Source: Gp6-AA45 sp035652075
Lineage (GTDB): Bacteria; Acidobacteriota; Vicinamibacteria; Vicinamibacterales; CAVVIG01
Direction: 5' to 3'
DNA: 64,000 nt
Assembly (NCBI GenBank): GCA_035652075.1
Contig: DASREL010000227.1
Coordinates: 1 to 64,000 of the forward strand
Part shown: positions 1-8,193 of the stretch, one piece after another
Numbering within the stretch: position 1 is the stretch's first letter
Layout: each line of letters opens with the position of its first letter
Notes under the pieces: model-generated
The model's database searches: none
The model's input: only the letters and a program-made list of their open reading frames with translations
What the model was told of the DNA's origin: nothing
Program-made: the position numbers and the translations under genes

Positions 1-1
1 G

Positions 2-1228
2 CACGGCACGTTCGTCTACGACGCGACGATGCGCGTGCCGTGGATTGTGTGGGCGAGCAATGGGTCCGTGCGAGGACGATATAACCAGCTCGCGCGCCTG
101 ATCGACCTGGCGCCGACGACGCTCGATCTCGCAGGCGTCGAAGCGCCGCCGGAGTTCGAGGGGCGATCGCTGGTCCGTGTGACGCCGGACACGGCACCGA
201 CGACGGCGTATCTCGACGCGATGGACGCGAACCTGACGCGCAACTGGGCGCCGCTGACGGCGCTCGTGAGCGGGACTCAGAAGTTCATCGATCTGCCCCG
301 GCCGGAGCTGTACGACCTGACGGCGGACCCGACGGAGACGGCGAACCTGTTCGCGCGCGACCCGCAACGCGCGCGGACGCTCGAAACGCTCCTCAAGGAC
401 CTGCGCGCGTCGCTCGACAGCCGCGCGGCCGGCGCCGAAAAGACAACGCTCGCGGCCGATGCGCGTCAGCGCCTGCAGGCGCTCGGCTACACGGCCTCGA
501 CTGCCGATCCCACGCAGCGCGTCTACACCGATGCCGACGATCCGAAGACGTTGATCACGGCGTCGAACGATCTCAACGCGGCGGTGGCCCTCTTCAACCG
601 CGGCGATCGCGCGGCGGGACTCGCGCAGGCGCGCGCGATCGTGCAGGCGCACCCGAATTTTTCAACCGCCGCCGGCGAGCTGGCGCTGATGCAGCGGCAA
701 ACCGGCGATCTGCCTGGGGCGATCGCGACGCTTGATGCAGGTGCGCGGCGCGGCATCAGCGATCCGCGGTCGATGGTGACCCTGGCGTCGTATCTCGGCG
801 AGGCGGGGGAATTATACAAAGCGTCGGCGGTCGCGGATGCCGTCATCGCCGCGCATCCCGACTTCACCGACGCGTACAACGCGGCCGGCGTCATCGCGAT
901 GCGGCGTGGTCAGCACGAGCGCGCGCAAGCGGCGTTCAAGAAGATCCTCGAACTGGACCCAACGTCCGCGAGTGCCTACGCCAACCTGGCTGCCGACTAC
1001 CTGTCCACGCGCAATTTCCCCGCCGCCATCGACGCGCTCAAGCAGGCGACGACGCTCGATCCGCGTAATTTTGACGCGCTGTATAACCTCGGGATGGCCT
1101 TGGACGCGGCGGGTAGACGGCAGGAAGCGGTCCCCGTCCTGCAACGGTTCGCCGACGAAGCTCCAGCGTCGAGATATGGCAGCGACATCAGTCACGTCCG
1201 CGACTTACTGGCGCCGCATCGGCGCTGA
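2..1228 (+). CDS. Sulfatase-family hydrolase with C-terminal TPR domain (5' partial)
   Basis: The reading frame is open from the first bases of the window, so the N-terminal catalytic part of the sulfatase lies outside. The visible start, HGTFVYDATMRVP, is the late sulfatase segment that follows the catalytic core; it continues through DLAPTTLDLAGV and the terminal sulfatase pattern ELYDLTADPTETANL (about residues 1-120 of 408). From about residue 180 to the end there are roughly six tetratricopeptide repeats with A-x-A-F-K-K-x-L-E-L-D-P type helices. Sulfatase-TPR fusions are known in Acidobacteria and are usually exported or membrane anchored; the substrate is unknown. The stop codon lies inside the first unit of a 21-bp repeat array. 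The family call is solid, but the formylglycine site cannot be checked. Confidence 0.85.
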   Translation, partial: HGTFVYDATMRVPWIVWASNGSVRGRYNQLARLIDLAPTTLDLAGVEAPPEFEGRSLVRVTPDTAPTTAYLDAMDANLTRNWAPLTALVSGTQKFIDLPRPELYDLTADPTETANLFARDPQRARTLETLLKDLRASLDSRAAGAEKTTLAADARQRLQALGYTASTADPTQRVYTDADDPKTLITASNDLNAAVALFNRGDRAAGLAQARAIVQAHPNFSTAAGELALMQRQTGDLPGAIATLDAGARRGISDPRSMVTLASYLGEAGELYKASAVADAVIAAHPDFTDAYNAAGVIAMRRGQHERAQAAFKKILELDPTSASAYANLAADYLSTRNFPAAIDALKQATTLDPRNFDALYNLGMALDAAGRRQEAVPVLQRFADEAPASRYGSDISHVRDLLAPHRR

Positions 1229-1550
1229 ACACGTGTGCGTCGGCGCTCAATACCGCCTCATCGGCTCTAAACAGCTGTGCGTCACCGATGTACACGTGCA
1301 CGTCAGCCCTGAAACCGCTGCCGGTCAGCCTTGAACGGCTGCCTTTGACGACTGACACACTGCCTCGTCAGCCCTCAACGCTGCCCATCACGACTGCACG
1401 ACCGCCCAATCAACCCTGAAACGACTGCCCATCACGACTGCACAACCGCCTCACGAGCCCTGCACAGCCGCGCGTCGCCACTGAACACCTGCCCGTCGGC
1501 CCTGAACACCCGCACATCACCCCTGAACATCCGCGCGTGGGCGCTGACGG
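1222..1550. repeat. Degenerate 21-bp tandem repeat array, about 15.5 units
   Basis: Fifteen consecutive units of 20-22 bp, each resembling gccctgaacacctgcccgtcg, run from the stop codon of the sulfatase-TPR gene to about 1550. The last three full units are 1478-1498, 1499-1519 and 1520-1540. The units are strongly diverged from each other and contain 1-nt length changes, so no long frame survives; only the first four could read as heptapeptides. This accounts for most of the 415-base gap between the sulfatase gene and the convergent TonB receptor gene. There are no spacers, so it is not a CRISPR array. Function unknown. Confidence 0.8.
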
Positions 1551-1562
1551 GTGAATCGGCCG

Positions 1563-1608
1563 AAAAAAAAGAAAGGGCGGGAGGGCCTGAGGTGTGACCC
1601 TCCTGCCC
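1563..1608 (-). terminator. Rho-independent terminator of the TonB receptor gene
   Basis: Read on the minus strand, an 11-bp stem (1598-1608 pairing with 1575-1585, one G-U) with a 12-nt loop is followed within a few bases by a run of eight T (1563-1570). It begins 36 nt after the TonB receptor stop codon. The downstream-most stem arm is one of four 9-nt repeats at 1600-1635. Confidence 0.75.
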
Positions 1609-1635
1609 GTCCCGCCCCTCCAGCCTTTCCTGCCC
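1575..1635. repeat. Nonamer repeat array with inverted arm
   Basis: Four 9-nt units (ctcctgccc, gtcccgccc, ctccagcct, ttcctgccc; 1600-1635) lie opposite a purine-rich arm at 1575-1585. The same nonamer family recurs at 55225-55305. At both places the array sits directly after a stop codon and forms the terminator-like hairpin. Confidence 0.65.
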
Positions 1636-1643
1636 TTACAGAA

Positions 1644-4600
1644 CTACCAGATCAAACGAGCGCCAATACGCGCGGTGCGCGGAGCGAGAATCGCCGTCGG
1701 CTGCTGGAAGTTCGCACCAGCCGTCGTCGTAATCGTTTCCGCTGCGTACTGGTTCGTCAGGTTGAACCCGTCGAGGAACAGACGGACCTTGAGGTCCGAT
1801 CCGAGCTTGACGGTCTTCTCGACGCGGAGGTCGATGATCGAGAAGTTGTCCTGACGGAACGCGTTGAGGTCGGTCGCGAAGATGTTGTTCGCGGTCAGCG
1901 AACCATTCGCGAGCGATCCGTTGCTGCCCGCCGCCGCGCTGAACGAGCACGCGCACGATCCCGGCGCCGCCACCGTCACGCGACGCGCGTAGTTGGCGCC
2001 CGCCTGGTAGCGGTAGATGCCGCTCAGGAAGATGCCGAACGGCGCGTTGTACGTGACGCTCGCTTTGGCGCTGTAGGTCGAGAAGTCGTAGTCGAACGGT
2101 CCGTTCGGCGTGTTCGGCGCGCCGTACGGGAAGTCGTGCTGCCACGTGTAGCCGAAGCCACCGCTCACCGAGTAGTTGTGGCTCTGGCGCTTGTTCAACG
2201 AGAACTCGAACGTCTTGTAGTTCCCGTTGTCCGGCGAGTTCGTCACCACGTTGTTCGTCGGATACGCGCAGGTCGGCGTCACGGTCGTCGTCGACGCCGT
2301 GCAGCCCGAGATGAGATTGCTCGGGATGCCGTACGCCGTCAACGTCTTGTCGTCGCCGGTTCCGGTCACGCCGTCGAGACCCGGGTCCGTCACGTTGAAC
2401 GGAACCGTGTAGGCGCTCGCCGGACGCAGCGGCTGGAACGTGCCGGTCTGGTTCTTGACGCTGTAGTACACGAAGCCGATACGCGCGCCCACGCCTTCGG
2501 TCACCTGCTGTTCGAGGTAGGCCGTGGCCTGGTGCGAGTAGGGCTGCGCGATCGCCGGGTCGACGCTGATCGTGCCGGCCAACGCCGTGGCGGTCAGCGT
2601 GTTCGTCGTGTACTTCACGCCCGTCGTCGGATCCTGGTAGTAGACCGTGTCACCCGCGCCCGCAACCTTCGAGTTGTACGTGATGCTCTTGGTCGCCTGG
2701 TTCGGGTTGGCGCTCGCCGCCACGCCGACGCCCGGGTTGAAGCGGTACATGCCGTAGTTCAACTTCACGACGGTCTTCCCGGTGCCTGACAGGTCGTAGG
2801 TCATGCCGATGCGCGGCACGAACGACTTCCAGTTCAGGTAATGCGTTTCGCAGAATCCGGGGTTGGTCGAGCAGCTCGCCGCCGGGATCGAAACGCCCGT
2901 CGGGAACGTGTAAGCCAACTGCGTCTGATCCGGCGTGAACACGTCGTACTGGTCGTAGCGGAAACCAAGGTTGAACGTCGCGCGGCCGACCGTGTACTGG
3001 TCGGTCACGAAGAAGTCCTTGGTGTTCACGCGATCGACGCTCAACAGGTTGCCGCTCGGGCCATCGCCCAGGCTGCCGACTGACAGGGCGGTCGGCGCGT
3101 AGAACGCGAACGAGCTCGGCACGCCGGTGGTCGCCAGCGTGGTGCGCTGGTTGCCCGACGCGACCTGCGTGTAGCCGTACCAGCCGTACTCGAACAGGAA
3201 CTCGCCGCCGATCTTGAAGTTGTGCGTGCCGCCCCAGCCGTCCTTGAAGTACGTCAACGAACCGGTCGCCTGCAGACGACGACGGTCGGTCTGTTCCTTC
3301 TGGTCGCCGTTGATGAGCAACGCGTTCTTGTTGTCGAAGATCTCCGGCAGGTTGGTGTCGGTGTTGGCGAGCAGCGGGAAGTAGTAGCCGAACCCGCCGT
3401 AGCGCGCTTCCGCGAACATGTTGTTGCTCAGCGTGCCGTTCCACTCACCCTTGTAAATCCAGCTGCCCGAGATCTGCTTCAGCGTGCCGCCGAGATCGGT
3501 GTAGTTCAGCGATCCTTGCGGGAGCCGGTTCGGCTGCGTCTTCTGACCCCACTGGTAGTACCCGATCAACTTGTTGTTCTGGTTGATCTGGTACGTCACC
3601 TTGCCCGATGGGTTCCAGAGGTTGGTATCGAAACTCAAGCCGGCGATCGGGCCGATGAAGTTCGGCTGGCCGACGGAGTTCTTGAAGTTGCGATAGGAGA
3701 AGTACCACCACACTTTGTCCTTCTCGATCGGGCCGCCGACGTTGATGTTGCTGTCGCGGTACTTCAGCGTCTCGTTGCTGTGCGGACGGATGTTGCCGCC
3801 CGGGTTCGTGACGGGATCGAAGAGGAACTTCGACGGAACGTTCTTGATGATGTTCTCGCCGATCATCCCGTTCGTTTCGTAGTCCTGATAGAGCTCGCCC
3901 TGGAACTTGTTGCCGCCCGACTTGCCGAGCATCTGGCTCTGCACGCCCGGGGTCGGCATCTCCGCGCCCTGCGCGATCGTGCCAAGGAAGACTTCTTCGA
4001 ACGAACCGTAGTCCACGTAGAAGCCGGCGCCAGACGTGCCTTCCGTCGTGTTGATGCCCTCGACGAGGACGCGGTTCTGGCCGGAGTAGCCGTAGGACGT
4101 GTAGCCGGTCTGCGTGCCGGCGCGGTTGCCGCCGACGTCGATACGGCCCATCGTCACCGACGGCGTGACCGCGAGCAGCGCCCACAGGTCGCGCGCGTTC
4201 GGGAGTTCCTGCAGCTGTTCAAGCTTGAAGTTCTGCTGCACGCGCGTGTTCGACGTGTCGATGACCGGTGAGTCGCCGGTGACCGTCACCGTTTCCTGCA
4301 GCGAGGCGACCGCGAGCTGGACGTTCACCGCAGCGGTGAAGCCCATGGCGATCTGGATGTTCTCGCGCTTCAACGTGTTGAAACCAGGCAGCTCGAACGT
4401 CACCGTGTAGGTGCCGGGCGGGAGCGCCGGGAATCGATAATTGCCGCCGGTATCGGTGACGGCAGTCTGCACGCCCATGAGTGACGGGCTCGCGACCGTG
4501 ACGGTCACGCCCGGCAGCACGGCGCCGCTGCTGTCCTCGACTTTGCCGTTGATGGAACCGGTGGTGCTGGCGCCGCCGCCCTGCGCAAACGCAGACGCGG

Positions 4601-4652
4601 AGACGAGTAGCATCGCCAGGACCACAAACAACGTGTGGATCCCACGCTTCAT
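1644..4652 (-). CDS. TonB-dependent receptor with N-terminal carboxypeptidase-regulatory domain
   Basis: This 1002-residue outer-membrane receptor is of the Oar-like type common in Acidobacteria. The start at 4652 is chosen because a strong Shine-Dalgarno (GGAGGAGGG) precedes it and a clean signal peptide follows (hydrophobic core, then ASAFAQ). Residues about 30-110 form a carboxypeptidase-regulatory beta-sandwich (GSINGKVEDSSGAVLPGVTV). A plug domain follows (about 125-230, VIDTSNTRVQQNFKLEQLQE), then a long beta-barrel ending in the aromatic residue of LIW, as needed for barrel assembly. Such proteins are usually TonB-driven importers of siderophores or oligosaccharides; the ligand cannot be told. 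It is a single gene with its own terminator, and it lies 194 nt from the atp genes. Confidence 0.93.
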   Translation of the reverse strand: MKRGIHTLFVVLAMLLVSASAFAQGGGASTTGSINGKVEDSSGAVLPGVTVTVASPSLMGVQTAVTDTGGNYRFPALPPGTYTVTFELPGFNTLKRENIQIAMGFTAAVNVQLAVASLQETVTVTGDSPVIDTSNTRVQQNFKLEQLQELPNARDLWALLAVTPSVTMGRIDVGGNRAGTQTGYTSYGYSGQNRVLVEGINTTEGTSGAGFYVDYGSFEEVFLGTIAQGAEMPTPGVQSQMLGKSGGNKFQGELYQDYETNGMIGENIIKNVPSKFLFDPVTNPGGNIRPHSNETLKYRDSNINVGGPIEKDKVWWYFSYRNFKNSVGQPNFIGPIAGLSFDTNLWNPSGKVTYQINQNNKLIGYYQWGQKTQPNRLPQGSLNYTDLGGTLKQISGSWIYKGEWNGTLSNNMFAEARYGGFGYYFPLLANTDTNLPEIFDNKNALLINGDQKEQTDRRRLQATGSLTYFKDGWGGTHNFKIGGEFLFEYGWYGYTQVASGNQRTTLATTGVPSSFAFYAPTALSVGSLGDGPSGNLLSVDRVNTKDFFVTDQYTVGRATFNLGFRYDQYDVFTPDQTQLAYTFPTGVSIPAASCSTNPGFCETHYLNWKSFVPRIGMTYDLSGTGKTVVKLNYGMYRFNPGVGVAASANPNQATKSITYNSKVAGAGDTVYYQDPTTGVKYTTNTLTATALAGTISVDPAIAQPYSHQATAYLEQQVTEGVGARIGFVYYSVKNQTGTFQPLRPASAYTVPFNVTDPGLDGVTGTGDDKTLTAYGIPSNLISGCTASTTTVTPTCAYPTNNVVTNSPDNGNYKTFEFSLNKRQSHNYSVSGGFGYTWQHDFPYGAPNTPNGPFDYDFSTYSAKASVTYNAPFGIFLSGIYRYQAGANYARRVTVAAPGSCACSFSAAAGSNGSLANGSLTANNIFATDLNAFRQDNFSIIDLRVEKTVKLGSDLKVRLFLDGFNLTNQYAAETITTTAGANFQQPTAILAPRTARIGARLIW

Positions 4653-4797
4653 GAAAGGCCCTCCTCCTTCAAGACGAAAAAACGATTTCGGCCTGTAAGT
4701 GCAGGAGCTTAGCACCGCAAATTGCGGGTAAACAATCTGCCGAACGATGGCCGACCGGTGAATTTTGTGGGCGAAAACGGGAATTTGGATCAAACGG

Positions 4798-4828
4798 GCC
4801 CGAGTGAGTCAGATCGACCCACCCGGGC
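4798..4828 (-). terminator. Strong hairpin after atpE
   Basis: A 13-bp stem with two G-U pairs and a 5-nt loop (arms 4816-4828 and 4798-4810) starts 18 nt after the atpE stop. It is followed only by a short CCGTTTG tract, so it may act as a terminator or as a 3'-end stabiliser of the nuo-atp transcript. Confidence 0.6.
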
Positions 4829-4846
4829 ACGCGGTTGCGCGGCGGT

Positions 4847-5194
4847 TTAGACCGGGAACGGCTTGACGAAGAAGAGGATCAGCGAGACGAGCAATACGTA
4901 AATCACGAGCGATTCGATCAGCACGAGGCCGAGAATCAGGTTGCCCCGGATTTCGCCGGCCGCCGCTGGATTGCGGGCAATGCCCTCGACGGCGGAGCTG
5001 AGGCCGCGCGCCTGCGACATCGCGCCGAATGCCGCGGCAATCGCCAGCGCGAACCCTGCCGTGATGATCGACCAGCGCACGATCTCTGTACGCGTGCCGG
5101 CCGTCGCAGCCGCCGCTTCCTGCGCGTGCAGCGGTGAGATGAATCCAAGAGCCAGAACGATCAACCCAACCGTCACGAAAAACCGTTTACTCAC
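4847..5194 (-). CDS. atpE: ATP synthase F0 subunit c with N-terminal signal-like extension
   Basis: This is the proteolipid that forms the rotor ring of F0. The GTG start at 5194 is preceded by GGAGG at good distance and gives 115 residues, longer than the usual 75-85 because of an N-terminal segment (about 1-30) that looks like a signal peptide (LALGFISPLHAQEAAAA). Two helices follow, joined by the polar loop ARNPAAAGEIRG. The ion-binding glutamate is E94 in ILGLVLIESLVIY. Q61 on helix 1, S95 and Y99 occupy the positions of Q32, S66 and Y70 of Na+-binding c subunits, but the T67 position is Leu (L96). It is last in the atpZ-I-B-E group, 11 nt after atpB. Confidence 0.95.
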   Translation of the reverse strand: MSKRFFVTVGLIVLALGFISPLHAQEAAAATAGTRTEIVRWSIITAGFALAIAAAFGAMSQARGLSSAVEGIARNPAAAGEIRGNLILGLVLIESLVIYVLLVSLILFFVKPFPV

Positions 5195-5205
5195 ACAGCC
5201 TCCAT

Positions 5206-5997
5206 TTAAACTTCGCCGGCGACCATCTCGCCGTGTTCGTGGTGTTCGTGTTCGGTGGCGACGGCGCCACCAAGATAAATCGTCGTCAGCAGCACGAAGA
5301 TGAATGCCTGCAGTGACGCGGTGATGATCCCGAGGAACATCATCGGCAGCGGCACGAGGAACGGGATGATGCTGAAGAGGATCAGGATGACGAGATCCTC
5401 GCCGAAGATGTTGCCGAACAGCCGCAGCGACAGCGACAGCACGCGCGACAGATGGCTGATGATTTCGATCGGCAGCATGATCGGCGCGATGAAGAGCGGC
5501 GCGCCGGGGGGCGCGGCGAAGTGCTTCAAGTACGCGCCGATGCCCTGCTCTTTGACGCCCTGGATGTGGTAGTAGACCGCAACGGTCAACGCGCAGCCGA
5601 GCGTCACGTTGATATTCGCCGTCGGCGACTTCAGACCTGGCACGAGTCCCATCAGATTGCCGGTCAGGATGAACACCGCCATCGTGGCGACGATCGCGAG
5701 ATACCGCGGACCTTTGTGCCCGACGTAGTCGTGCAGCATCGAGAGCGTCGCGGAAATCGCGTCCTCGAGCACGATCTGCAGCTTGCCCGGCTTGTCGACG
5801 CTGAGCCCGCGCCGCGCGATCACGCAGATCACCGTCCACCCGATGACGATCAAGGCCGCCATCACGAGGTAGTCCGGAATGACGTCGCCGTGCGCCGGCA
5901 CAGGACGGCCGAGCGCGCGCATCGCGGCCGCGACCATCGGGCCGAACACAGCATTGACCGCCTGGACGATCCAGAGTTCGTGCTCTAACTTTTCCAT
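5206..5997 (-). CDS. atpB: ATP synthase F0 subunit a
   Basis: The stator subunit that forms the ion half-channels against the c ring; 263 residues with about five to six membrane helices. The essential arginine is R192 in SLSLRLFGNIFGED, and the conserved last helices (ASLQAFIFVLLTTIYL) are present. The C-terminus carries a short His-rich tail (EHEHHEHGEM). The ATG overlaps the end of the upstream atpI-like gene by 13 nt. The genes for delta, alpha, gamma, beta, epsilon and b subunits are not in this window, so the ATP synthase genes are split into at least two loci. Confidence 0.95.
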   Translation of the reverse strand: MEKLEHELWIVQAVNAVFGPMVAAAMRALGRPVPAHGDVIPDYLVMAALIVIGWTVICVIARRGLSVDKPGKLQIVLEDAISATLSMLHDYVGHKGPRYLAIVATMAVFILTGNLMGLVPGLKSPTANINVTLGCALTVAVYYHIQGVKEQGIGAYLKHFAAPPGAPLFIAPIMLPIEIISHLSRVLSLSLRLFGNIFGEDLVILILFSIIPFLVPLPMMFLGIITASLQAFIFVLLTTIYLGGAVATEHEHHEHGEMVAGEV

Positions 5998-6386
5998 TGA
6001 GATCCGCGCAGGGCTTCGACCGCCACCGCGACGACGAGCGAGGACGCGCCTGCAAACACCGCCAACGGGGGCATGCGTAAACGCGCCATTATCACGTACG
6101 CAGCGACGGCGAGTATAGCGTATCTTGTGAAAAACTTCACCAGCCCTGTCGCAACACTTACGCGCGTGCGCGCCGCCTGCCCTGAGCTGGTCGACGGGCC
6201 GACCAGCACATCTATCCCGCCCTTAATCCCGCGGTATGAGATCCATACGAGCACGCCGCCGCCGAACACGCCGGCCGGCGCGGCGACGTCGCCTCGGGCG
6301 ATCGCCCACGCCGCCAGGGCCATGACCGCGCACGCGACGATCCCGTTTCGCTCGACCCGCCGCAGCGTCGGATCGATCTCAGTCAC
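5985..6386 (-). CDS. atpI: ATP synthase subunit I-like membrane protein
   Basis: A 133-residue protein with four predicted membrane helices, at the position of atpI upstream of atpB; AtpI proteins help assemble the c ring and may carry Mg2+ or Ca2+. It starts with GTG and overlaps the preceding atpZ gene by 8 nt and atpB by 13 nt. Residues about 60-68 (VGPSTSSGQA) are encoded by a dispersed palindromic repeat (6177-6207), an in-frame addition in the loop between helices 2 and 3. Sequence conservation in this family is low, so the call rests mostly on gene order and topology. Confidence 0.7.
   Translation of the reverse strand: MTEIDPTLRRVERNGIVACAVMALAAWAIARGDVAAPAGVFGGGVLVWISYRGIKGGIDVLVGPSTSSGQAARTRVSVATGLVKFFTRYAILAVAAYVIMARLRMPPLAVFAGASSLVVAVAVEALRGSQWKS
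6177..6207. repeat. Dispersed REP-like palindrome inside atpI
   Basis: The segment contains a perfect 8-bp inverted repeat (gctggtcg at 6186-6193 and cgaccagc at 6200-6207, 6-nt loop) preceded by cctgccctga. It encodes GPSTSSGQA on the minus strand, a peptide I recognise as the translation of a repeat dispersed in many bacterial genomes. It is not periodic and so differs from the 7- and 9-nt families elsewhere in the window. Confidence 0.6.
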
Positions 6387-6606
6387 GAGGCGGATGCAGC
6401 GCGTGCGACAACGTGCGCTTGACGTTCAGGACGCCCGCGACCAGGCCGAAGGCCGTGAAGATCCAGACCAGGAAGGTCGTGTTGAACCAGCGATCGAGCG
6501 TGCGGCCGAACCACCAGCCGAGGCCGATGGCGACGACGAACGACAGCATGCCGGCGCTGAGTTCGTAGGCGGTCCGGAAGCCGGTCGCGTCAGATTTTCG
6601 AAACAT
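6379..6606 (-). CDS. atpZ: AtpZ/AtpI-family small membrane protein
   Basis: This 75-residue protein has two membrane helices (FVVAIGLGWWFGRTLDRWF and FLVWIFTAFGLVAGVLNV). The pattern G-x-x-L-D-x-x-F...A-G-x-x-N-x-x-R is that of the AtpZ family, which sits at the head of many atp operons; AtpZ has been linked to c-ring assembly or Mg2+ uptake with AtpI. The ATG has no visible Shine-Dalgarno: the bases upstream of 6606 are the end of a nonamer repeat array (6614-6711). It overlaps the next gene by 8 nt. Confidence 0.8.
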   Translation of the reverse strand: MFRKSDATGFRTAYELSAGMLSFVVAIGLGWWFGRTLDRWFNTTFLVWIFTAFGLVAGVLNVKRTLSHALHPPRD

Positions 6607-6613
6607 GGATCGC

Positions 6614-6711
6614 CACGAAGATCACGAAGAACACGAAGCCCACGAAGGATATAAACATAAACCTCTTCGTATCTTCGCGATCTTCGTGGTTACTCTTCGC
6701 GATCTTCGTGG
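6614..6711. repeat. Nonamer repeat hairpin between nuoN and atpZ
   Basis: Four 9-nt units of cacgaagNN (6614-6649) are followed, after an A/T-rich loop, by the inverted sequence (cttcgcgatcttcgtgg and similar, about 6665-6711). The whole 111-bp nuoN-atpZ gap is filled by this imperfect hairpin, which leaves no other visible promoter or ribosome binding site for atpZ. Confidence 0.75.
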
Positions 6712-6717
6712 TTGCTT

Positions 6718-8193
6718 TTATCTGAGGGTCGCCGTTATGGGCGGAGCCATGCCTAACGTCCGCGCCGACGCTTCCGCCACTTCAAACAACAACCTCGGAT
6801 ACACGCCGAGGATCAGCGTCGCGGCGATCGCGACCGCCAGCGCGAGGCTGAGCGCCGGGTTCGTGCGCGGCTCGGATCCCATCGTCTCCTTCTTCAGATA
6901 CATGAAGACGACGACGCGGATGTAGTAGTAGAGCGAGACGGCGCTGTTCAGCACGCCGATGACCGCGAGCCAGTAGTAGCCGGCGTCGATGGCCGCGCCG
7001 AACAACCAGAACTTGCCCATGAAGCCGGCCGTCGGCGGGATGCCGCCGAGCGACAGCATGAAGATCAGCATCGCGAAGGCCGCGAACGGATTGCGGAAGT
7101 GCAGGCCGCTGAAATCTTTCAGCTCGTCGCCGACGACGTCCTGCCGCCGCAGCAGCACGATCACCGCAAACGCGCCGAGCTGCATGAACGCGTAAATCAG
7201 CAGGTAAATCAACGTCGCGGTGACCCCGCGCTGCGTGCCGGCGACGATGCCGATGAGCAGGTAGCCCGCATGCGCGATCGACGAATACGCGAGCATGCGT
7301 TTGAGGTTCGTCTGCGTCAGCGCGGCGAAGTTGCCGACCGTCATCGTGACGATCGACAGGACGTAGAACAGCAGGCGCCAGTCCTCGCTCATCGCCGGCA
7401 GACCCTCGATGAAGATCCGCAGCAGCATCGCGAACGACGCCGCTTTGGATCCAACCGACAGGAATGCGGTCACCGGCGTGGGCGCGCCCTCGTACACGTC
7501 GGGCGCCCACATGTGGAACGGCACCGCCGCGATCTTGAAGCCGACGCCCGCGACGACGAGGATCACCGCCAGCACGAGGCGCGGGTCGTGCTCCTGGCCC
7601 GCGAACGCCGTCGCCATGACGCGCAGGTTCGTCGTCCCCGACAAGCCGTACATCAACGACATCCCGTACAGCAGGATGCCGAGCGAGAACGCGCCGAGCA
7701 GGAAATACTTCACCGCGGCTTCGTTCGATCGCTGATTCGGTTTGATGAAGCCGGCGAGGATGTAAAACGACACCGCCATCGTCTCGAGGCCGATGAAGAT
7801 CGAGATGAGGTCGATGCCGCCCGCCATGATCATCATGCCGAGCGTCGAGCAGAGGATCAGGAAGTAGTACTCGCCGGGCGACGCGCCTTCGATCTGCAGA
7901 TACCGCACCGACATCAGGATCGTGATGGCCGCCGCGCCGAGGAACAGCAGTTTGAAGAACAGCGCGAACCGGTCGACCGCCAGCAGGCCGTGCGCCACTT
8001 CGACGTGCGTGCGCTCGAACGGCACCAGCGACGCCATCGTCGCGCCGATCACGATCACCGACACCCACGCCAGCGCCGAATGGCTGTTCTTCGGCAGCAG
8101 CACGTCCGCGATCAACACGAGGAGCGCGCCGCCGGTCAACACCAGCTCGGGCAGGATGTAGTAGAAGTCGCTCGTCGAGATGCCAGCAGGCAT
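6718..8193 (-). CDS. nuoN: NADH-quinone oxidoreductase subunit N
   Basis: One of the three antiporter-like membrane subunits of complex I; 491 residues with about 14 helices. The proton-channel signature is present: a conserved Glu in the fifth-helix segment FIGLETMAVSFYIL, the Lys-bearing segment KYFLLGAFSLGILLYG, and FKIAAVPFHMWAPDVYEG with its buried Lys and His. Its ATG follows the nuoM stop codon with no gap, so translation is probably coupled. It is the last nuo gene; 111 bp of repeat separate it from atpZ, so nuo and atp may be co-transcribed. Confidence 0.96.
   Translation of the reverse strand: MPAGISTSDFYYILPELVLTGGALLVLIADVLLPKNSHSALAWVSVIVIGATMASLVPFERTHVEVAHGLLAVDRFALFFKLLFLGAAAITILMSVRYLQIEGASPGEYYFLILCSTLGMMIMAGGIDLISIFIGLETMAVSFYILAGFIKPNQRSNEAAVKYFLLGAFSLGILLYGMSLMYGLSGTTNLRVMATAFAGQEHDPRLVLAVILVVAGVGFKIAAVPFHMWAPDVYEGAPTPVTAFLSVGSKAASFAMLLRIFIEGLPAMSEDWRLLFYVLSIVTMTVGNFAALTQTNLKRMLAYSSIAHAGYLLIGIVAGTQRGVTATLIYLLIYAFMQLGAFAVIVLLRRQDVVGDELKDFSGLHFRNPFAAFAMLIFMLSLGGIPPTAGFMGKFWLFGAAIDAGYYWLAVIGVLNSAVSLYYYIRVVVFMYLKKETMGSEPRTNPALSLALAVAIAATLILGVYPRLLFEVAEASARTLGMAPPITATLR

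Noticed and set aside
1222..1550. CRISPR array or repeat protein gene
   Set aside because: The units are directly tandem with no spacers, they vary in sequence and length, and frame breaks prevent a repeat protein beyond the first four possible heptapeptides.
1551..2789. Long Arg-rich open frame on the plus strand
   Set aside because: It is antisense to the TonB receptor, has no ribosome binding site and shows the Arg/Val-rich composition of a shadow frame in high-GC DNA. The same holds for the long Arg-rich frames opposite the nuo genes.
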